Assembly (NCBI RefSeq): GCF_012927165.1
Contig: NZ_JABBGA010000004.1
Location: 186,001-250,000, forward strand
DNA: 64,000 nucleotides
Source of the DNA: Zoogloea dura
Lineage (GTDB): Bacteria > Pseudomonadota > Gammaproteobacteria > Burkholderiales > Rhodocyclaceae
Direction: 5' to 3'
Shown here: positions 42,104 to 50,843 of the stretch, piece by piece
Numbering within the stretch: position 1 is the first letter of the stretch
Layout of the letters: the number at the start of each line of letters is the position of its first letter
Made by a program: the position numbers and the translations under genes
Notes under the pieces: model-generated
What the model was told of the DNA's origin: nothing
The model's input: only the letters and a program-made list of their open reading frames with translations
Database searches by the model: none

Positions 42104-43813
42104 TCAGAGGTCCTCGGCCGACAGGATCATGTCCGTCAGGCCCTTGCCACCCTGCACCATCGGATACACGTTTTCGGTGGCATCCACCTGGAAATCGAGG
42201 AAGACCAGATCGTTCTTCTGCTTGAAGGCCTCACGCAACGCCCCTTCGACATCACCCGGCTTGTCGACCCGGATGCCCACGTGACCATAGGCCGCGGCCA
42301 GCTTCGGAAAATCGGGCAGCGCGTCCATGTAGGACTCGGAATAACGGTTGCCGTGGAACAGCTCCTGCCATTGCCGGACCATGCCCAGGTAGCCGTTGTT
42401 CAGCAGGATCACCTTGATGGGCAGGCGGAACTGCTTGCAGGTTGACAGCTCCTGGATGTTCATCTGGATGGAGCCCTCACCCGTGACGCAGGCCACCGGT
42501 GACCCCGGATGGGCAAGCTGAACGCCCATCGCTGCAGGCAGGCCGAAGCCCATGGTGCCGAGACCACCGGAATTGACCCAGCGACGGGGCTTGTCGAACT
42601 TGTAGTACTGGGCGGCCCACATCTGGTGCTGGCCCACGTCCGAAGTCACGAAGGCCTCGCCGGAAGTGACTTCCCAGAGCTTCTGGATCACGTACTGGGG
42701 CTTGATCAGACCTTCGCCCTGGGTGAACTTGAGGCAGTCGCGGCGACGCCATTCGTCGATCTGCTTCCACCACGACCCCAGGGATTCCTGGTCCGGCCGC
42801 TGCGAGGTCGCCTCGAGCTGGGCGAGCAACTCACCCAGCACCTCAGCCACGTCGCCGACAATGGGCACATCCACCTTCACGCGCTTGGAGATGGAGGACG
42901 GATCGATGTCGATGTGGATGATCTTGCGCGGCTCGGACGCGAAATGGTCCGGACTGCCGATCACGCGGTCATCGAAACGGGCACCCACGGCGAGCAGCAC
43001 ATCGCAGTAATGCATGCCCATGTTGGCTTCGTAGTTGCCGTGCATGCCGAGCATGCCGACGAACTGCGGATCGGTGGCCGGATAGCCGCCAAGCCCCATG
43101 AGCGTGTTGGTACAGGGGAAACCGAGCTTGCGCACCAGGGCCGTCAGCTTGTCGGCCGCGTCGCCCAGCACCACCCCGCCGCCGGCATAGATCATCGGCC
43201 GTCGCGCTTCGAGCAACAGTTGCAGGGCCTTCTTGATCTGCCCCTGATGCCCCTTGACGACGGGGCTGTAAGAGCGGATCGAAACCGTCTGCGGGTACTC
43301 GAACTCACACTTCTGAGCTGTGATGTCCTTGGGAATATCGACCAGGACAGGACCAGGACGACCCGTCCTGGCCAAGTAGAAGGCTTTCTTGATGGTGGGC
43401 GCGATGTCGCGCACGTCACGCACCAGGAAGTTGTGCTTCACGCAGGGACGCGTGATACCCACGGTATCCACTTCCTGAAAAGCATCCTGACCGATGGCGG
43501 CGGACGGGACCTGCCCGGAAATCACCACCATCGGGATCGAATCGCAGAAGGCCGTCGCGATGCCGGTCACCGCGTTGGTCGCGCCGGGACCGGAGGTCAC
43601 CAGGGCAACACCCACCTTTTCGGTGGAACGGGCGTAGCCGTCGGCAGCATGGATCGCCGCCTGCTCATGACGCACGAGCACATGGCGGACCTTGTCCTGC
43701 TTGAAAAGCTCGTCGTAGATATACAGTACAGCCCCACCCGGATAGCCGAACAGATAATCGACCTTTTCTTCCTGGAGGCACCTGATTACAATTTCCGCAC
43801 CGGTCATGACCAT
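42104..43813 (-). CDS. ilvI: Acetolactate synthase large subunit, IlvI type
   Basis: 569 residues. The ThDP Glu is in VLVRHEQAAIHAADGYAR and the diphosphate motif reads VTGEGSIQMNIQELSTC ending in NN, with GEGS rather than GDGS. It is paired with full-length IlvH and IlvC on the same strand. The start could be 43813 or 43807 (MVMTGAE / MTGAE); longer readings run into the promoter. Confidence 0.94.
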   Translation of the reverse strand: MVMTGAEIVIRCLQEEKVDYLFGYPGGAVLYIYDELFKQDKVRHVLVRHEQAAIHAADGYARSTEKVGVALVTSGPGATNAVTGIATAFCDSIPMVVISGQVPSAAIGQDAFQEVDTVGITRPCVKHNFLVRDVRDIAPTIKKAFYLARTGRPGPVLVDIPKDITAQKCEFEYPQTVSIRSYSPVVKGHQGQIKKALQLLLEARRPMIYAGGGVVLGDAADKLTALVRKLGFPCTNTLMGLGGYPATDPQFVGMLGMHGNYEANMGMHYCDVLLAVGARFDDRVIGSPDHFASEPRKIIHIDIDPSSISKRVKVDVPIVGDVAEVLGELLAQLEATSQRPDQESLGSWWKQIDEWRRRDCLKFTQGEGLIKPQYVIQKLWEVTSGEAFVTSDVGQHQMWAAQYYKFDKPRRWVNSGGLGTMGFGLPAAMGVQLAHPGSPVACVTGEGSIQMNIQELSTCKQFRLPIKVILLNNGYLGMVRQWQELFHGNRYSESYMDALPDFPKLAAAYGHVGIRVDKPGDVEGALREAFKQKNDLVFLDFQVDATENVYPMVQGGKGLTDMILSAEDL

Positions 43814-43852
43814 CACTGCACCCGAAGCTATATCGGCGATGTAAAACGTTGA

Positions 43853-43881
43853 ACCATACCGCCGCCCCGCGGATTGGTCAA
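43853..43881 (-). promoter_or_regulatory. Probable sigma-70 promoter for ilvIHC
   Basis: TTGACC (43881-43876), exactly 17 bases, TATGGT (43858-43853), pointing toward ilvI 40 bases away. There is no leader peptide with a run of branched-chain codons in this 5' region, unlike ilvB. Confidence 0.6.
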
Positions 43882-43993
43882 GGAAGCCGTTGGGCTGCCC
43901 TGCATTCACCTGCGCCAGCGGTTGCGCCATCCCTGCCCCCCGGCAGCGACAAACAGTCGGGCCAGGCGCGCCCGGACCACAAAGGATTTACCC

Positions 43994-44557
43994 CTGTCAT
44001 CCCGCCTAGAACTATCGGATTTTCTTGCCAGCGTCGAGAGACGGGCCCTCAAGCAGGCCCTCTTTGCGGTCCGCAATGAAGAGTCGGCGCTGGATATCGT
44101 TCAGGACGCGATGATGAAGCTCGCCGAGAAGTACGGGGACAAGCCGCCGGAGGAGTTCCCCATGCTCTTCCAGCGCATCCTGCAGAACACCATCCGCGAC
44201 TACTATCGCCGACAGAAGGTCCGCAGCATGTGGACCACCCTGCTGTCAGCCTTCTCCGGCCCCGAAGATGACGAACACGATCCGCTCGACACCCTCGAAT
44301 CTGCCGACAGCGACTTCAAGAGTGAATCGCCTCAAGCTCAACTGGAACAAAGACAGACTCTGGTTGCCATAGAAAAGGAAATCGAAAGGCTTCCTCCACG
44401 TCAACGCGAAGCCTTCCTGATGCGTTACTGGGAAGAAATGGATATCGCTGAAACGGCTGCAGCAATGGGTTGCTCCGAGGGCAGTGTCAAAACACACTGT
44501 TCCCGTGCCACGCACACCCTTGCTGCTGCACTTGCTGCAAAGGGCATCAAACCATGA
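43994..44557 (+). CDS. ECF-type RNA polymerase sigma factor
   Basis: 187 residues in the reading chosen. Sigma region 2 (~14-80): QALFAVRNEESALDIVQDAMMKLAEKYG then FPMLFQRILQNTIRDYYRRQKVRS. An acidic linker follows, then region 4 (~125-185): IERLPPRQREAFLMRYWEEMDIAETAAAMGCSEGSVKTHCSRA, the -35-binding helix-turn-helix. The start is unclear: no ATG or GTG fits. A CTG at 43994 has AAAGGA seven bases upstream and gives a family-like N-terminus; a TTG at 43874 lies inside the divergent ilvI promoter. It overlaps the next gene by four bases (ATGA). It heads an operon with DUF3619, DUF3106 and RDD proteins. Confidence 0.87.
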   Translation: MSSRLELSDFLASVERRALKQALFAVRNEESALDIVQDAMMKLAEKYGDKPPEEFPMLFQRILQNTIRDYYRRQKVRSMWTTLLSAFSGPEDDEHDPLDTLESADSDFKSESPQAQLEQRQTLVAIEKEIERLPPRQREAFLMRYWEEMDIAETAAAMGCSEGSVKTHCSRATHTLAAALAAKGIKP

Positions 44558-44928
44558 ACGAACGGGAACTCCAGATCAGGATCCGGCAACATCTGAACAT
44601 GTCTGCCCGGGAAATCTCCCTGCCGGCGGCCAATCGTCTGGCCGAAGCGCGACAAAAGGCCCTGTCGCGACAGAAGGTACGCGTCAAGAGACTCAGCCTG
44701 GCGGGCATCGGCCAAAGCATGGTCGAACATATTCTTCCGCATGGCCGGACTGCGGTCGCCATGCTGGTGGTCCTGCTGCTCGCCGTGGGCAGCGGCTTCC
44801 TCGGCGAACTGCAGCATGTGGCTGACCTTGAAGAAGTGGACAGCGCTCTGCTCGCCGACGACCTTCCCATCGACGCTTACCTTGATCGCGGATTCGACGC
44901 ATGGGTTCAAAACGAATCTCCCGACTGA
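44554..44928 (+). CDS. DUF3619 family membrane protein
   Basis: 124 residues. Residues 1-65 are soluble and basic (MNERELQIRIRQHLNMSAREISLPAANRLAEARQKAL), then one transmembrane helix at ~70-88 (AVAMLVVLLLAVGSGFL), then an acidic ~35-residue tail. This matches DUF3619, an uncharacterised family found with sigma factors in betaproteobacteria. Topology (soluble N-terminus, one helix, outside tail) resembles anti-sigma factors, but no known anti-sigma fold is recognisable. Overlaps: four bases with the sigma gene and 28 with the next gene. Confidence 0.82.
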   Translation: MNERELQIRIRQHLNMSAREISLPAANRLAEARQKALSRQKVRVKRLSLAGIGQSMVEHILPHGRTAVAMLVVLLLAVGSGFLGELQHVADLEEVDSALLADDLPIDAYLDRGFDAWVQNESPD

Positions 44929-45548
44929 TCGCCGCGATTGCTCTCGTGGCCTCGACCCAGGTCGTGGCCACACCGCCTCTCACGGTTCCTGCCTGGAAAG
45001 ACCTCTCGCCTGAGCAGCAGCGCACGCTCGCCCCGCTGGCCAAGGAATGGAAGGACCTCCCCGACGATCGCAAGCGCAAGTGGGCAGGCATTGCTGACCG
45101 CTTCCCCGGTTACACCCCGGAAGAGCAGTCGCGCCTGCAACGACGAATGGAGACCTGGTTCGCCCTGACCCCTGAAGAACGCGCCACGGCACGTGACCAG
45201 TACCGCAACCTCCAGCGCATCCCCGCCGAGAAGCGCGAAGTTCTGCGCGAGAAGTGGATCACCTACCAGGAACTGCCCAGCGAGGAAAAGTCGCGCTTCA
45301 AGGAGGCCGCCAGCAAGCCGGCCGCCAAGGCCTCCGTCCCCAAGACCGGCGCCGCCCCCCTCAAGCCGCTGAGCGCCCCCCTGCCCCCCCGGGTTGTCGT
45401 CCCGAAGAAGCCCGCACCGCCTCCACCGGTCGAGCCCGCCACGGTCCAGGAGACCCCGCCCCCGCCTGCTCCGGGCACCACTGCCATGCCGCCCGCGCTG
45501 GAGCCTCCCGCGGGCGCCAGCACCGCCATCGTTTCCGGCAAACCCTGA
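44901..45548 (+). CDS. DUF3106 family secreted protein
   Basis: 215 residues. A signal peptide (~1-24) precedes a helical, Trp-containing region at ~25-140 with repeated SPEQQ/LAPLAKEWKDLPDDRKRKW-like units (PAWKDLSPEQQRTLAPL, ALTPEERATARDQYRNLQRIP, ELPSEEKSRFKEAA). A Pro/Ala-rich tail follows. This is DUF3106, function unknown; the repeated helical pattern recalls periplasmic CpxP/Spy-type stress sensors, an inference only. It overlaps the DUF3619 gene by 28 bases, so they are co-translated. Confidence 0.85.
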   Translation: MGSKRISRLIAAIALVASTQVVATPPLTVPAWKDLSPEQQRTLAPLAKEWKDLPDDRKRKWAGIADRFPGYTPEEQSRLQRRMETWFALTPEERATARDQYRNLQRIPAEKREVLREKWITYQELPSEEKSRFKEAASKPAAKASVPKTGAAPLKPLSAPLPPRVVVPKKPAPPPPVEPATVQETPPPPAPGTTAMPPALEPPAGASTAIVSGKP

Positions 45549-45620
45549 CCCCAGCCACAGCCTCCCCGCCCCCGGGGAGCAGCTGGCTGCGGACGCTCTC
45601 AACCGCTGCCTCCCCATTTC

Positions 45621-46097
45621 ATGCCCCAGACCTCTCCCTCTTCGCCGTCGGCGACGCACCCGCGCCAGCTCGCCGAACTCGCCGGGCTGCGCCGCCGCCT
45701 GGCGAGCATGCTTTATGAAACGCTTCTTCTTTTGGGGGTGCTGGCCCTGACCTTCATGGTCCCGCTTCTCATCCTCGGCATAGGCACGGGCTACAGCCCC
45801 CCGGGCGAGCTACTGTGGATCCATGTGTTCATAGTGCTGGGGATGTACTTCCTGTGGTACTGGCGCAGAGGCGGCCAGACCCTGGCCATGCAGACCTGGA
45901 AACTGCGCATCGTGGATACGGCCGGCAACCCGGTCAGCCTCGGGCGCGGGTGGGCACGCTACGCCCTGGCCTGGCCGTCGGTGCTGTTTCTTGGAATGGG
46001 CCTGTGGTGGGCCCTGATCGACCGGGATCGGCAGTTCCTGCACGATCGCCTCGCCGGCACCCGGATCGTCCTGCTCTCGGGACAACCGACCGCCTGA
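45621..46097 (+). CDS. RDD family membrane protein
   Basis: 158 residues. The N-terminal basic region with LAGLRRRLASMLYETLLLLG starts the RDD domain, then two to four hydrophobic helices (VLALTFMVPLLILGIG, VFIVLGMYFLWYWRR) and the conserved GQTLAMQTWKLRIVDTAGNPVSLGRGWARY. It ends DRDRQFLHDRLAGTRIV. RDD proteins have been linked to ion transport, but the function here is unknown. It ends the sigma operon and converges on lptG. Confidence 0.87.
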   Translation: MPQTSPSSPSATHPRQLAELAGLRRRLASMLYETLLLLGVLALTFMVPLLILGIGTGYSPPGELLWIHVFIVLGMYFLWYWRRGGQTLAMQTWKLRIVDTAGNPVSLGRGWARYALAWPSVLFLGMGLWWALIDRDRQFLHDRLAGTRIVLLSGQPTA

Positions 46098-46113
46098 AAT
46101 ACAGGAGCGGGCC

Positions 46114-47190
46114 TCAGCGTCGCTCCACCCACCACATCATGAACATGGCCGCCAGCAGGAAGGCGATGCTGGGCGTCAGCGCCGCAACGGCGGGCACCCA
46201 GCCGTTGATCACGCCCAGATTGGAGAACAGGCCATTGAGCAGGTGGAAACCCACCCCGATCATGATGCCCGAGAAGACTTTCAGGCTGACCCCGCCCATC
46301 CGCGTCTGCATGTAGCCGAAAGGCAGGGCCAGCCCCATCATCACCAGGGACGCAAAGGGGTAGGCCAGCTTCTTCCACAGGGCAATCTCGTAGCGCGTCG
46401 TGCGCTGACGGTTTTCATCCAGGTGGCGGATGTACGAATACAGGGTCGACACCGACATCCGTTCCGGCACAACCATCAGCACCGACAACACATCCGGCGT
46501 CAGCTCCGAGTGCCAGATCAACTCGTCGATCTTCAGCACCTCGGTCCGCTCGCCATGAAACACCGTCTTGCCGACTCCTTTCAGACGCCAGCCGGCACTC
46601 TTGTCATACGCACCGGACTCGGCCTCGCTGATGGACAGCAGCATCGCCCGATCATCGAACTCGTAGATGCGGACACCCTGCAGCGAGGTATCCGGCAGCA
46701 CGCTGCGCACATTGACGAACAGATTGCCATCACGCACCCACAGACCGGTCTTCAGCTCCTGGGACACCATCGAACGGGTCGCGGCCAGGCGCCATTGCTG
46801 CGCGGCGCGCTCCGCCGGCGGCGCCAGGTATTCACCAAACACGAAGGTCAAGGCCACAAATACCAGCCCCACCGACAACAACCCCAGCAGGAAACGCCGG
46901 GTCGACAGGCCGGACGCCCGCAGCACGGTGATCTCGGAATGCCGCGCCAGGGTGGTCAACGCATAGAGCGTACCGATCAGCACCGCGATGGGCAGGAGCT
47001 CGTAAACACGCCCCGGCATGATCATTAGCACATAGATCGCGGCGTGATGCAGGGCATAGCCGTTCTTGCCGACATCGTCCAGCTCGTTCACCAGGTCAAA
47101 GAAGGCGAACAGGCCAAGAAAGGCCAGGAGCACAAGAGCGACAGCCGCGTAGATCTCGCGGCTGATATAGCGAATATAGACAGGGATCAT
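46114..47190 (-). CDS. lptG: LPS export ABC transporter permease LptG
   Basis: 358 residues, six hydrophobic helices split 3+3 around a periplasmic beta-jellyroll domain. The N-terminus [37 protein letters not shown] fits LptG. It pairs with LptF and LptB to extract lipopolysaccharide from the inner membrane. Its ATG overlaps the lptF stop by one base (TGATG). Confidence 0.95.
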   Translation of the reverse strand: MIPVYIRYISREIYAAVALVLLAFLGLFAFFDLVNELDDVGKNGYALHHAAIYVLMIMPGRVYELLPIAVLIGTLYALTTLARHSEITVLRASGLSTRRFLLGLLSVGLVFVALTFVFGEYLAPPAERAAQQWRLAATRSMVSQELKTGLWVRDGNLFVNVRSVLPDTSLQGVRIYEFDDRAMLLSISEAESGAYDKSAGWRLKGVGKTVFHGERTEVLKIDELIWHSELTPDVLSVLMVVPERMSVSTLYSYIRHLDENRQRTTRYEIALWKKLAYPFASLVMMGLALPFGYMQTRMGGVSLKVFSGIMIGVGFHLLNGLFSNLGVINGWVPAVAALTPSIAFLLAAMFMMWWVERR

Positions 47191-48266
47191 CAGCTTCTGC
47201 GCCAGCGGGCGAACACGCTCAGACGCCGGTAGAACAGCAGGGCCAGCACGCCGAGCATCACCACGTGGGGAACGATCAGGCCCACGTCGAAACGCAGCCG
47301 TCCCTGCCCGACCCAGGCCTGGCAGACGCTGATCGTGTTGCTGTAAATGAGATAGACCAGGATGGCCAGGATCAGGTTGTTGGTGCGCCCTGCCCGCGGA
47401 TTGACGAAGGACAACGGAATCGCCAGCAAGGCCAGCATCACCGCCAGCAGCGGCGTGCTGATCCGGGCCAGCAGCTCGGCCTGGTTGCGCTGGTCCGGAT
47501 TCTTGATCAGGGCCGGCAGGGCCAGGGTCTTGGGCTGGCGGGGGCCATCGACCGCCTCCTTCGACTCCATGAGGATCTGGTAGCGCTCGAACTCCATCAC
47601 CCGGTAGCTCGGCGTACCCGGCGTGCCCTCGTAACGACGCCCGTTCTCGAGGACCACGAAGCGATTGCCGTTGGGATCCACCTCCATGTGCCCCTCGGCC
47701 GCCACCATCACACCCAGGCGGCCATGCTGCATGCTGCTCGCGAACACGTTGCGGACCCGCCCCGCATCGCCTGACAAGGCCTCGACGAAGAACACCCGCT
47801 CGCCGCCCGACGACTCACGGAACAGGCCGGGCGCCACCCGGGTGACGTCATCGCGATTGTTCAGTTGCTCCTTGTACTCGACGCTCTTCTTCTGGGCCCA
47901 GGGCGCGCCGAAGAGGGACAAGGCCGCGATCACCACCACCACCGGAAGCACGAAGCGCAGCACCGGCCGCACCCACGCGGTGAGCGGCAGGCCACTGGAA
48001 AACCAGACCACCATCTCCGAATCCCGATAGGAGCGGGACAAGGACATCAGCACGGCGATGAACACGGTCAGGGACAGCACCACCGGCATCTGGGCGACGG
48101 CACCGAAACCGATCAGGGCCAGCACGGCGTCGGCCGGCACACGCCCTCCCGCAGCCTGACCCAGCAGGCGGATCAGCACGGTGGAAATAAGAATGGCGAA
48201 CAGCGCCACAAAGACCGCCACGGCGTTCTGCGTGAATTCGCGCTGGGCAGCTCGGAGAAAAATCAT
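47190..48266 (-). CDS. lptF: LPS export ABC transporter permease LptF
   Basis: 358 residues from ATG 48266 ([39 protein letters not shown]). It has the same six-helix plus periplasmic domain layout as LptG, ending in [26 protein letters not shown]. It is divergent from pepA with a 108-base shared upstream region, the usual proteobacterial arrangement. Confidence 0.95.
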   Translation of the reverse strand: MIFLRAAQREFTQNAVAVFVALFAILISTVLIRLLGQAAGGRVPADAVLALIGFGAVAQMPVVLSLTVFIAVLMSLSRSYRDSEMVVWFSSGLPLTAWVRPVLRFVLPVVVVIAALSLFGAPWAQKKSVEYKEQLNNRDDVTRVAPGLFRESSGGERVFFVEALSGDAGRVRNVFASSMQHGRLGVMVAAEGHMEVDPNGNRFVVLENGRRYEGTPGTPSYRVMEFERYQILMESKEAVDGPRQPKTLALPALIKNPDQRNQAELLARISTPLLAVMLALLAIPLSFVNPRAGRTNNLILAILVYLIYSNTISVCQAWVGQGRLRFDVGLIVPHVVMLGVLALLFYRRLSVFARWRRS

Positions 48267-48374
48267 GCGGGGGCAGTAATTGGCGCCTGGGAAGGCCGTT
48301 TTGACGTCTGCCGGGGTGGCGGCCATAATGTGCCGCGATATCCCCAATTGACGCGTGTTTCCAAGGAGAAGCGG

Positions 48375-49862
48375 GTGGAATTTACCATAAAGGCCGGAGC
48401 CCCGGAAAAACTCAAGAACGGCTGTGTGGTAGCGGGCGTTTTCAGCGGCGGCGAGCTGTCTGCAAGCGCCAGGGCCCTCGACAAGGCTGCTGACGGTGCC
48501 ATTTCGACCATCCTGGCGCGCGGCGACCTGGACGACAAGGCCGGCGCCACGCTAATGCTCCACGCCCTGCCCGGCCTGGCCACGCCCCGCGTGCTGCTGG
48601 TCAGCCTGGGCAAGAGCGACGCCCTGTCCGACAAGGCCTACCGCGATGCCGTGTCTGCCGCTGCGCGCCAGCTCGGCGCCTCGCCGGCCGAAGACGCCGC
48701 CTTCTGCCTGGCTGAAGCCGAAGTACCGGGCCGCGACCTCGCCTGGCGCCTGGCCCAGGCCACCCAGATCCTGCTCGACAGCACCTATCGCTGTGACGAA
48801 CTCAAATCCAAGCGGGACGAATCCCGCAAGGATGTCCGCCAGATCGTCTTTGTCACCCGCGCCAAGATCGACGACAACCTGAAGGAGGCCGTGCGCGAAG
48901 GCCAAGCCATCGCCGAAGGCATGGCCCTGGCCAAGACCCTCGGCAACCTGCCCGGCAACGTGTGCACCCCGGGCTACCTGGCCACCACCGCCAAGAAGCT
49001 CGCCAAGGACCACAAGATCAAGGTCGAGGTGCTCGAGCGCGCCGACATGGAAAAGCTCGGCATGGGCTCCCTCCTCTCTGTGGCCCGCGGCTCCCACGAG
49101 CCCCCCAAGTTCATCATCCTCAACTACAAGGGCGGCAAGGCCAAGGACAAGCCGGTCGTGCTGGTCGGCAAGGGCATCACCTTCGACACCGGCGGCATCT
49201 CCTTGAAGCCCGGCGAGGGCATGGACGAGATGAAGTACGACATGTGCGGCGCCGCCAGCGTGCTCGGCACCTTCAAGGCCATCGCCCGCATGGAACTCCC
49301 GATCAACGTGGTCGGCCTGATCCCCACCACCGAGAACATGCCCGGCGGCTCGGCCATCAAGCCGGGTGACATCGTCACCTCGATGTCCGGCCAGACCATC
49401 GAGATCCTCAACACCGACGCCGAGGGCCGCCTGATCCTGTGCGACGCCCTCACCTACGCCGAGCGCTTCGAGCCGGCCGCGGTAGTCGACATTGCCACCC
49501 TCACCGGCGCCTGCATCATCGCCCTGGGCAACCTGACCTCCGGCCTGCTGGCCAACGACGACCAGCTCGCTGCCGAACTGCTCGCCTCCGGCCAGGCCGC
49601 CGGTGACAAGGCCTGGCAGCTGCCCCTGTGGGACGAGTACCAGGACATGCTCAAGAGCAACTTCGCCGACATCCCCAACATCGGCAGCAAGGGCGCCGGC
49701 ACCATTACCGCCGCCTGCTTCCTGGCCCGCTTCACCAAGGCCTACAAGTGGGCCCACCTTGACATCGCCGGCACCGCCTGGAAGTCGGGGGCCGACAAGG
49801 GCGCCACCGGCCGGCCCGTGCCGCTCCTCACCCGCTTCCTGATCGAGCGGGCGTCCCGCTGA
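48375..49862 (+). CDS. pepA: Leucyl aminopeptidase (cytosol aminopeptidase)
   Basis: 495 residues from a GTG at 48375 with AAGGAG six bases upstream. M17 catalytic domain: [29 protein letters not shown] (metal-binding Lys/Asp) and the signature [18 protein letters not shown]. It hydrolyses N-terminal residues from peptides; in E. coli the protein also binds DNA. It is upstream of holC by 20 bases. Confidence 0.97.
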   Translation: MEFTIKAGAPEKLKNGCVVAGVFSGGELSASARALDKAADGAISTILARGDLDDKAGATLMLHALPGLATPRVLLVSLGKSDALSDKAYRDAVSAAARQLGASPAEDAAFCLAEAEVPGRDLAWRLAQATQILLDSTYRCDELKSKRDESRKDVRQIVFVTRAKIDDNLKEAVREGQAIAEGMALAKTLGNLPGNVCTPGYLATTAKKLAKDHKIKVEVLERADMEKLGMGSLLSVARGSHEPPKFIILNYKGGKAKDKPVVLVGKGITFDTGGISLKPGEGMDEMKYDMCGAASVLGTFKAIARMELPINVVGLIPTTENMPGGSAIKPGDIVTSMSGQTIEILNTDAEGRLILCDALTYAERFEPAAVVDIATLTGACIIALGNLTSGLLANDDQLAAELLASGQAAGDKAWQLPLWDEYQDMLKSNFADIPNIGSKGAGTITAACFLARFTKAYKWAHLDIAGTAWKSGADKGATGRPVPLLTRFLIERASR

Positions 49863-49882
49863 GCACCACCCCGGGCCTTCCC

Positions 49883-50317
49883 ATGACCACCGAGATCCGC
49901 TTCTACCACAACGCCCCGGACCGTCTGCGCGTCGCCTGCGTGCTGACCGCCAAGGCGTGCGCAGGTGGCAAGCGCATCTCGGTGTTCGCACCAGATGGTG
50001 GCACGGCCCGCCATTTCGACCAGATGCTGTGGGCCTTCCAGCCCCTGGCATTCGTGCCCCACGTCCCGGCTGGCTCGCCACTCGCGGCCGAAACCCCGGT
50101 GGTGATCGGCACCACCCTCGACGTGCTTCCCCACGACGACGTCCTGATCAACCTGGGTGACGAACTCCCCGCCGGCTTCGACCGCTTCGAACTGGTGCTC
50201 GAGATCGTCGGCCCGTCCGACCCCGAGAGGGCTGCCGCCCGTGGCCGCTACCGGGACTACAAGGCCCGCGGCTACACCCTGGCCGCCCACGACCTGGCCC
50301 AGCGGAGCGGCGAATGA
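49883..50317 (+). CDS. holC: DNA polymerase III chi subunit
   Basis: 144 residues, the normal size. Family landmarks: EIRFYHNAPDRLRVACVLTAKACAGGKRISVFA and FDQMLWAFQPLAFVPHVPAGSP. It links the clamp loader to single-stranded-DNA-binding protein. It lies between pepA and valS as in many proteobacteria, and overlaps the next gene by four bases. Confidence 0.95.
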   Translation: MTTEIRFYHNAPDRLRVACVLTAKACAGGKRISVFAPDGGTARHFDQMLWAFQPLAFVPHVPAGSPLAAETPVVIGTTLDVLPHDDVLINLGDELPAGFDRFELVLEIVGPSDPERAAARGRYRDYKARGYTLAAHDLAQRSGE

Positions 50318-50772
50318 ACATCCACCACAGTTCCGACTTCGAGATCTCCCTCGAGGACGAGGACACCGAACCTCACTTCTCCGCCGAAATCGACGCGGAC
50401 AGCGCTGATGGCGACGACCTGCCGGTCCTCACCGAGGTGGTCAGCGAACGGGTCGAACCCTATATCGGCGAGAGCACGCCCATCATCCTCGAGCCGCTCA
50501 CGCCAGACCCGGCGCCCTTCGCGGCGCCCGCCGGGATCGGCCCGGAGGCCGCCACCAACCTGATGGCGGAACGCCTGATCGCCCTTGAAACCGCGATCAG
50601 CCGCCACATCGAGGACTGGATGGCCAATGAGCTGCCGCAGCTCATGTCGCGGGAGCTCGACGAATTCGCCGACCGCATCCGGGTCAAGGCGGTGGCCCAC
50701 CTGCGCAGCACCCTCCTCCCCCTGATCTCCACCGAGATCGCCGACAACCTGGACGACGACAGGAGCACCTGA
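50314..50772 (+). CDS. Uncharacterised protein between holC and valS
   Basis: 152 residues, family not recognised. The first ~60 residues are strongly acidic and probably disordered ([25 protein letters not shown]). A Pro-rich hinge at ~60-75 is followed by an amphipathic helical part at ~80-150 ([57 protein letters not shown]). No signal peptide or membrane helix. The four-base overlap with holC implies co-expression; a role near replication or translation is only guilt by association. Confidence 0.8.
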   Translation: MNIHHSSDFEISLEDEDTEPHFSAEIDADSADGDDLPVLTEVVSERVEPYIGESTPIILEPLTPDPAPFAAPAGIGPEAATNLMAERLIALETAISRHIEDWMANELPQLMSRELDEFADRIRVKAVAHLRSTLLPLISTEIADNLDDDRST

Positions 50773-50807
50773 GGCCTGTCGGTTCGGGGCAAGACGGGCG
50801 CATCCGC

Positions 50808-50813
50808 TATAAT
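50808..50813 (+). promoter_or_regulatory. Perfect -10 box before valS
   Basis: TATAAT at 50808-50813, 30 bases before the valS ATG. No good -35 hexamer lies 16-18 bases upstream (TTCGGG is at a 19-base spacing), so this may be a weak or activator-dependent promoter. Confidence 0.45.
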
Positions 50814-50843
50814 CCGCCCTTTGCCTTAACAGACAGAGTCCCC

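Noticed and set aside
43814-43930. Leader peptide for ilvI (short ORF MVQRFTSPI)
   Set aside because: It has no run of branched-chain codons and no following terminator, so no attenuator is supported.
43874-43993. TTG start of the sigma factor at 43874
   Set aside because: It falls within the ilvI promoter spacer, has no ribosome site, and the added residues look like non-coding sequence.
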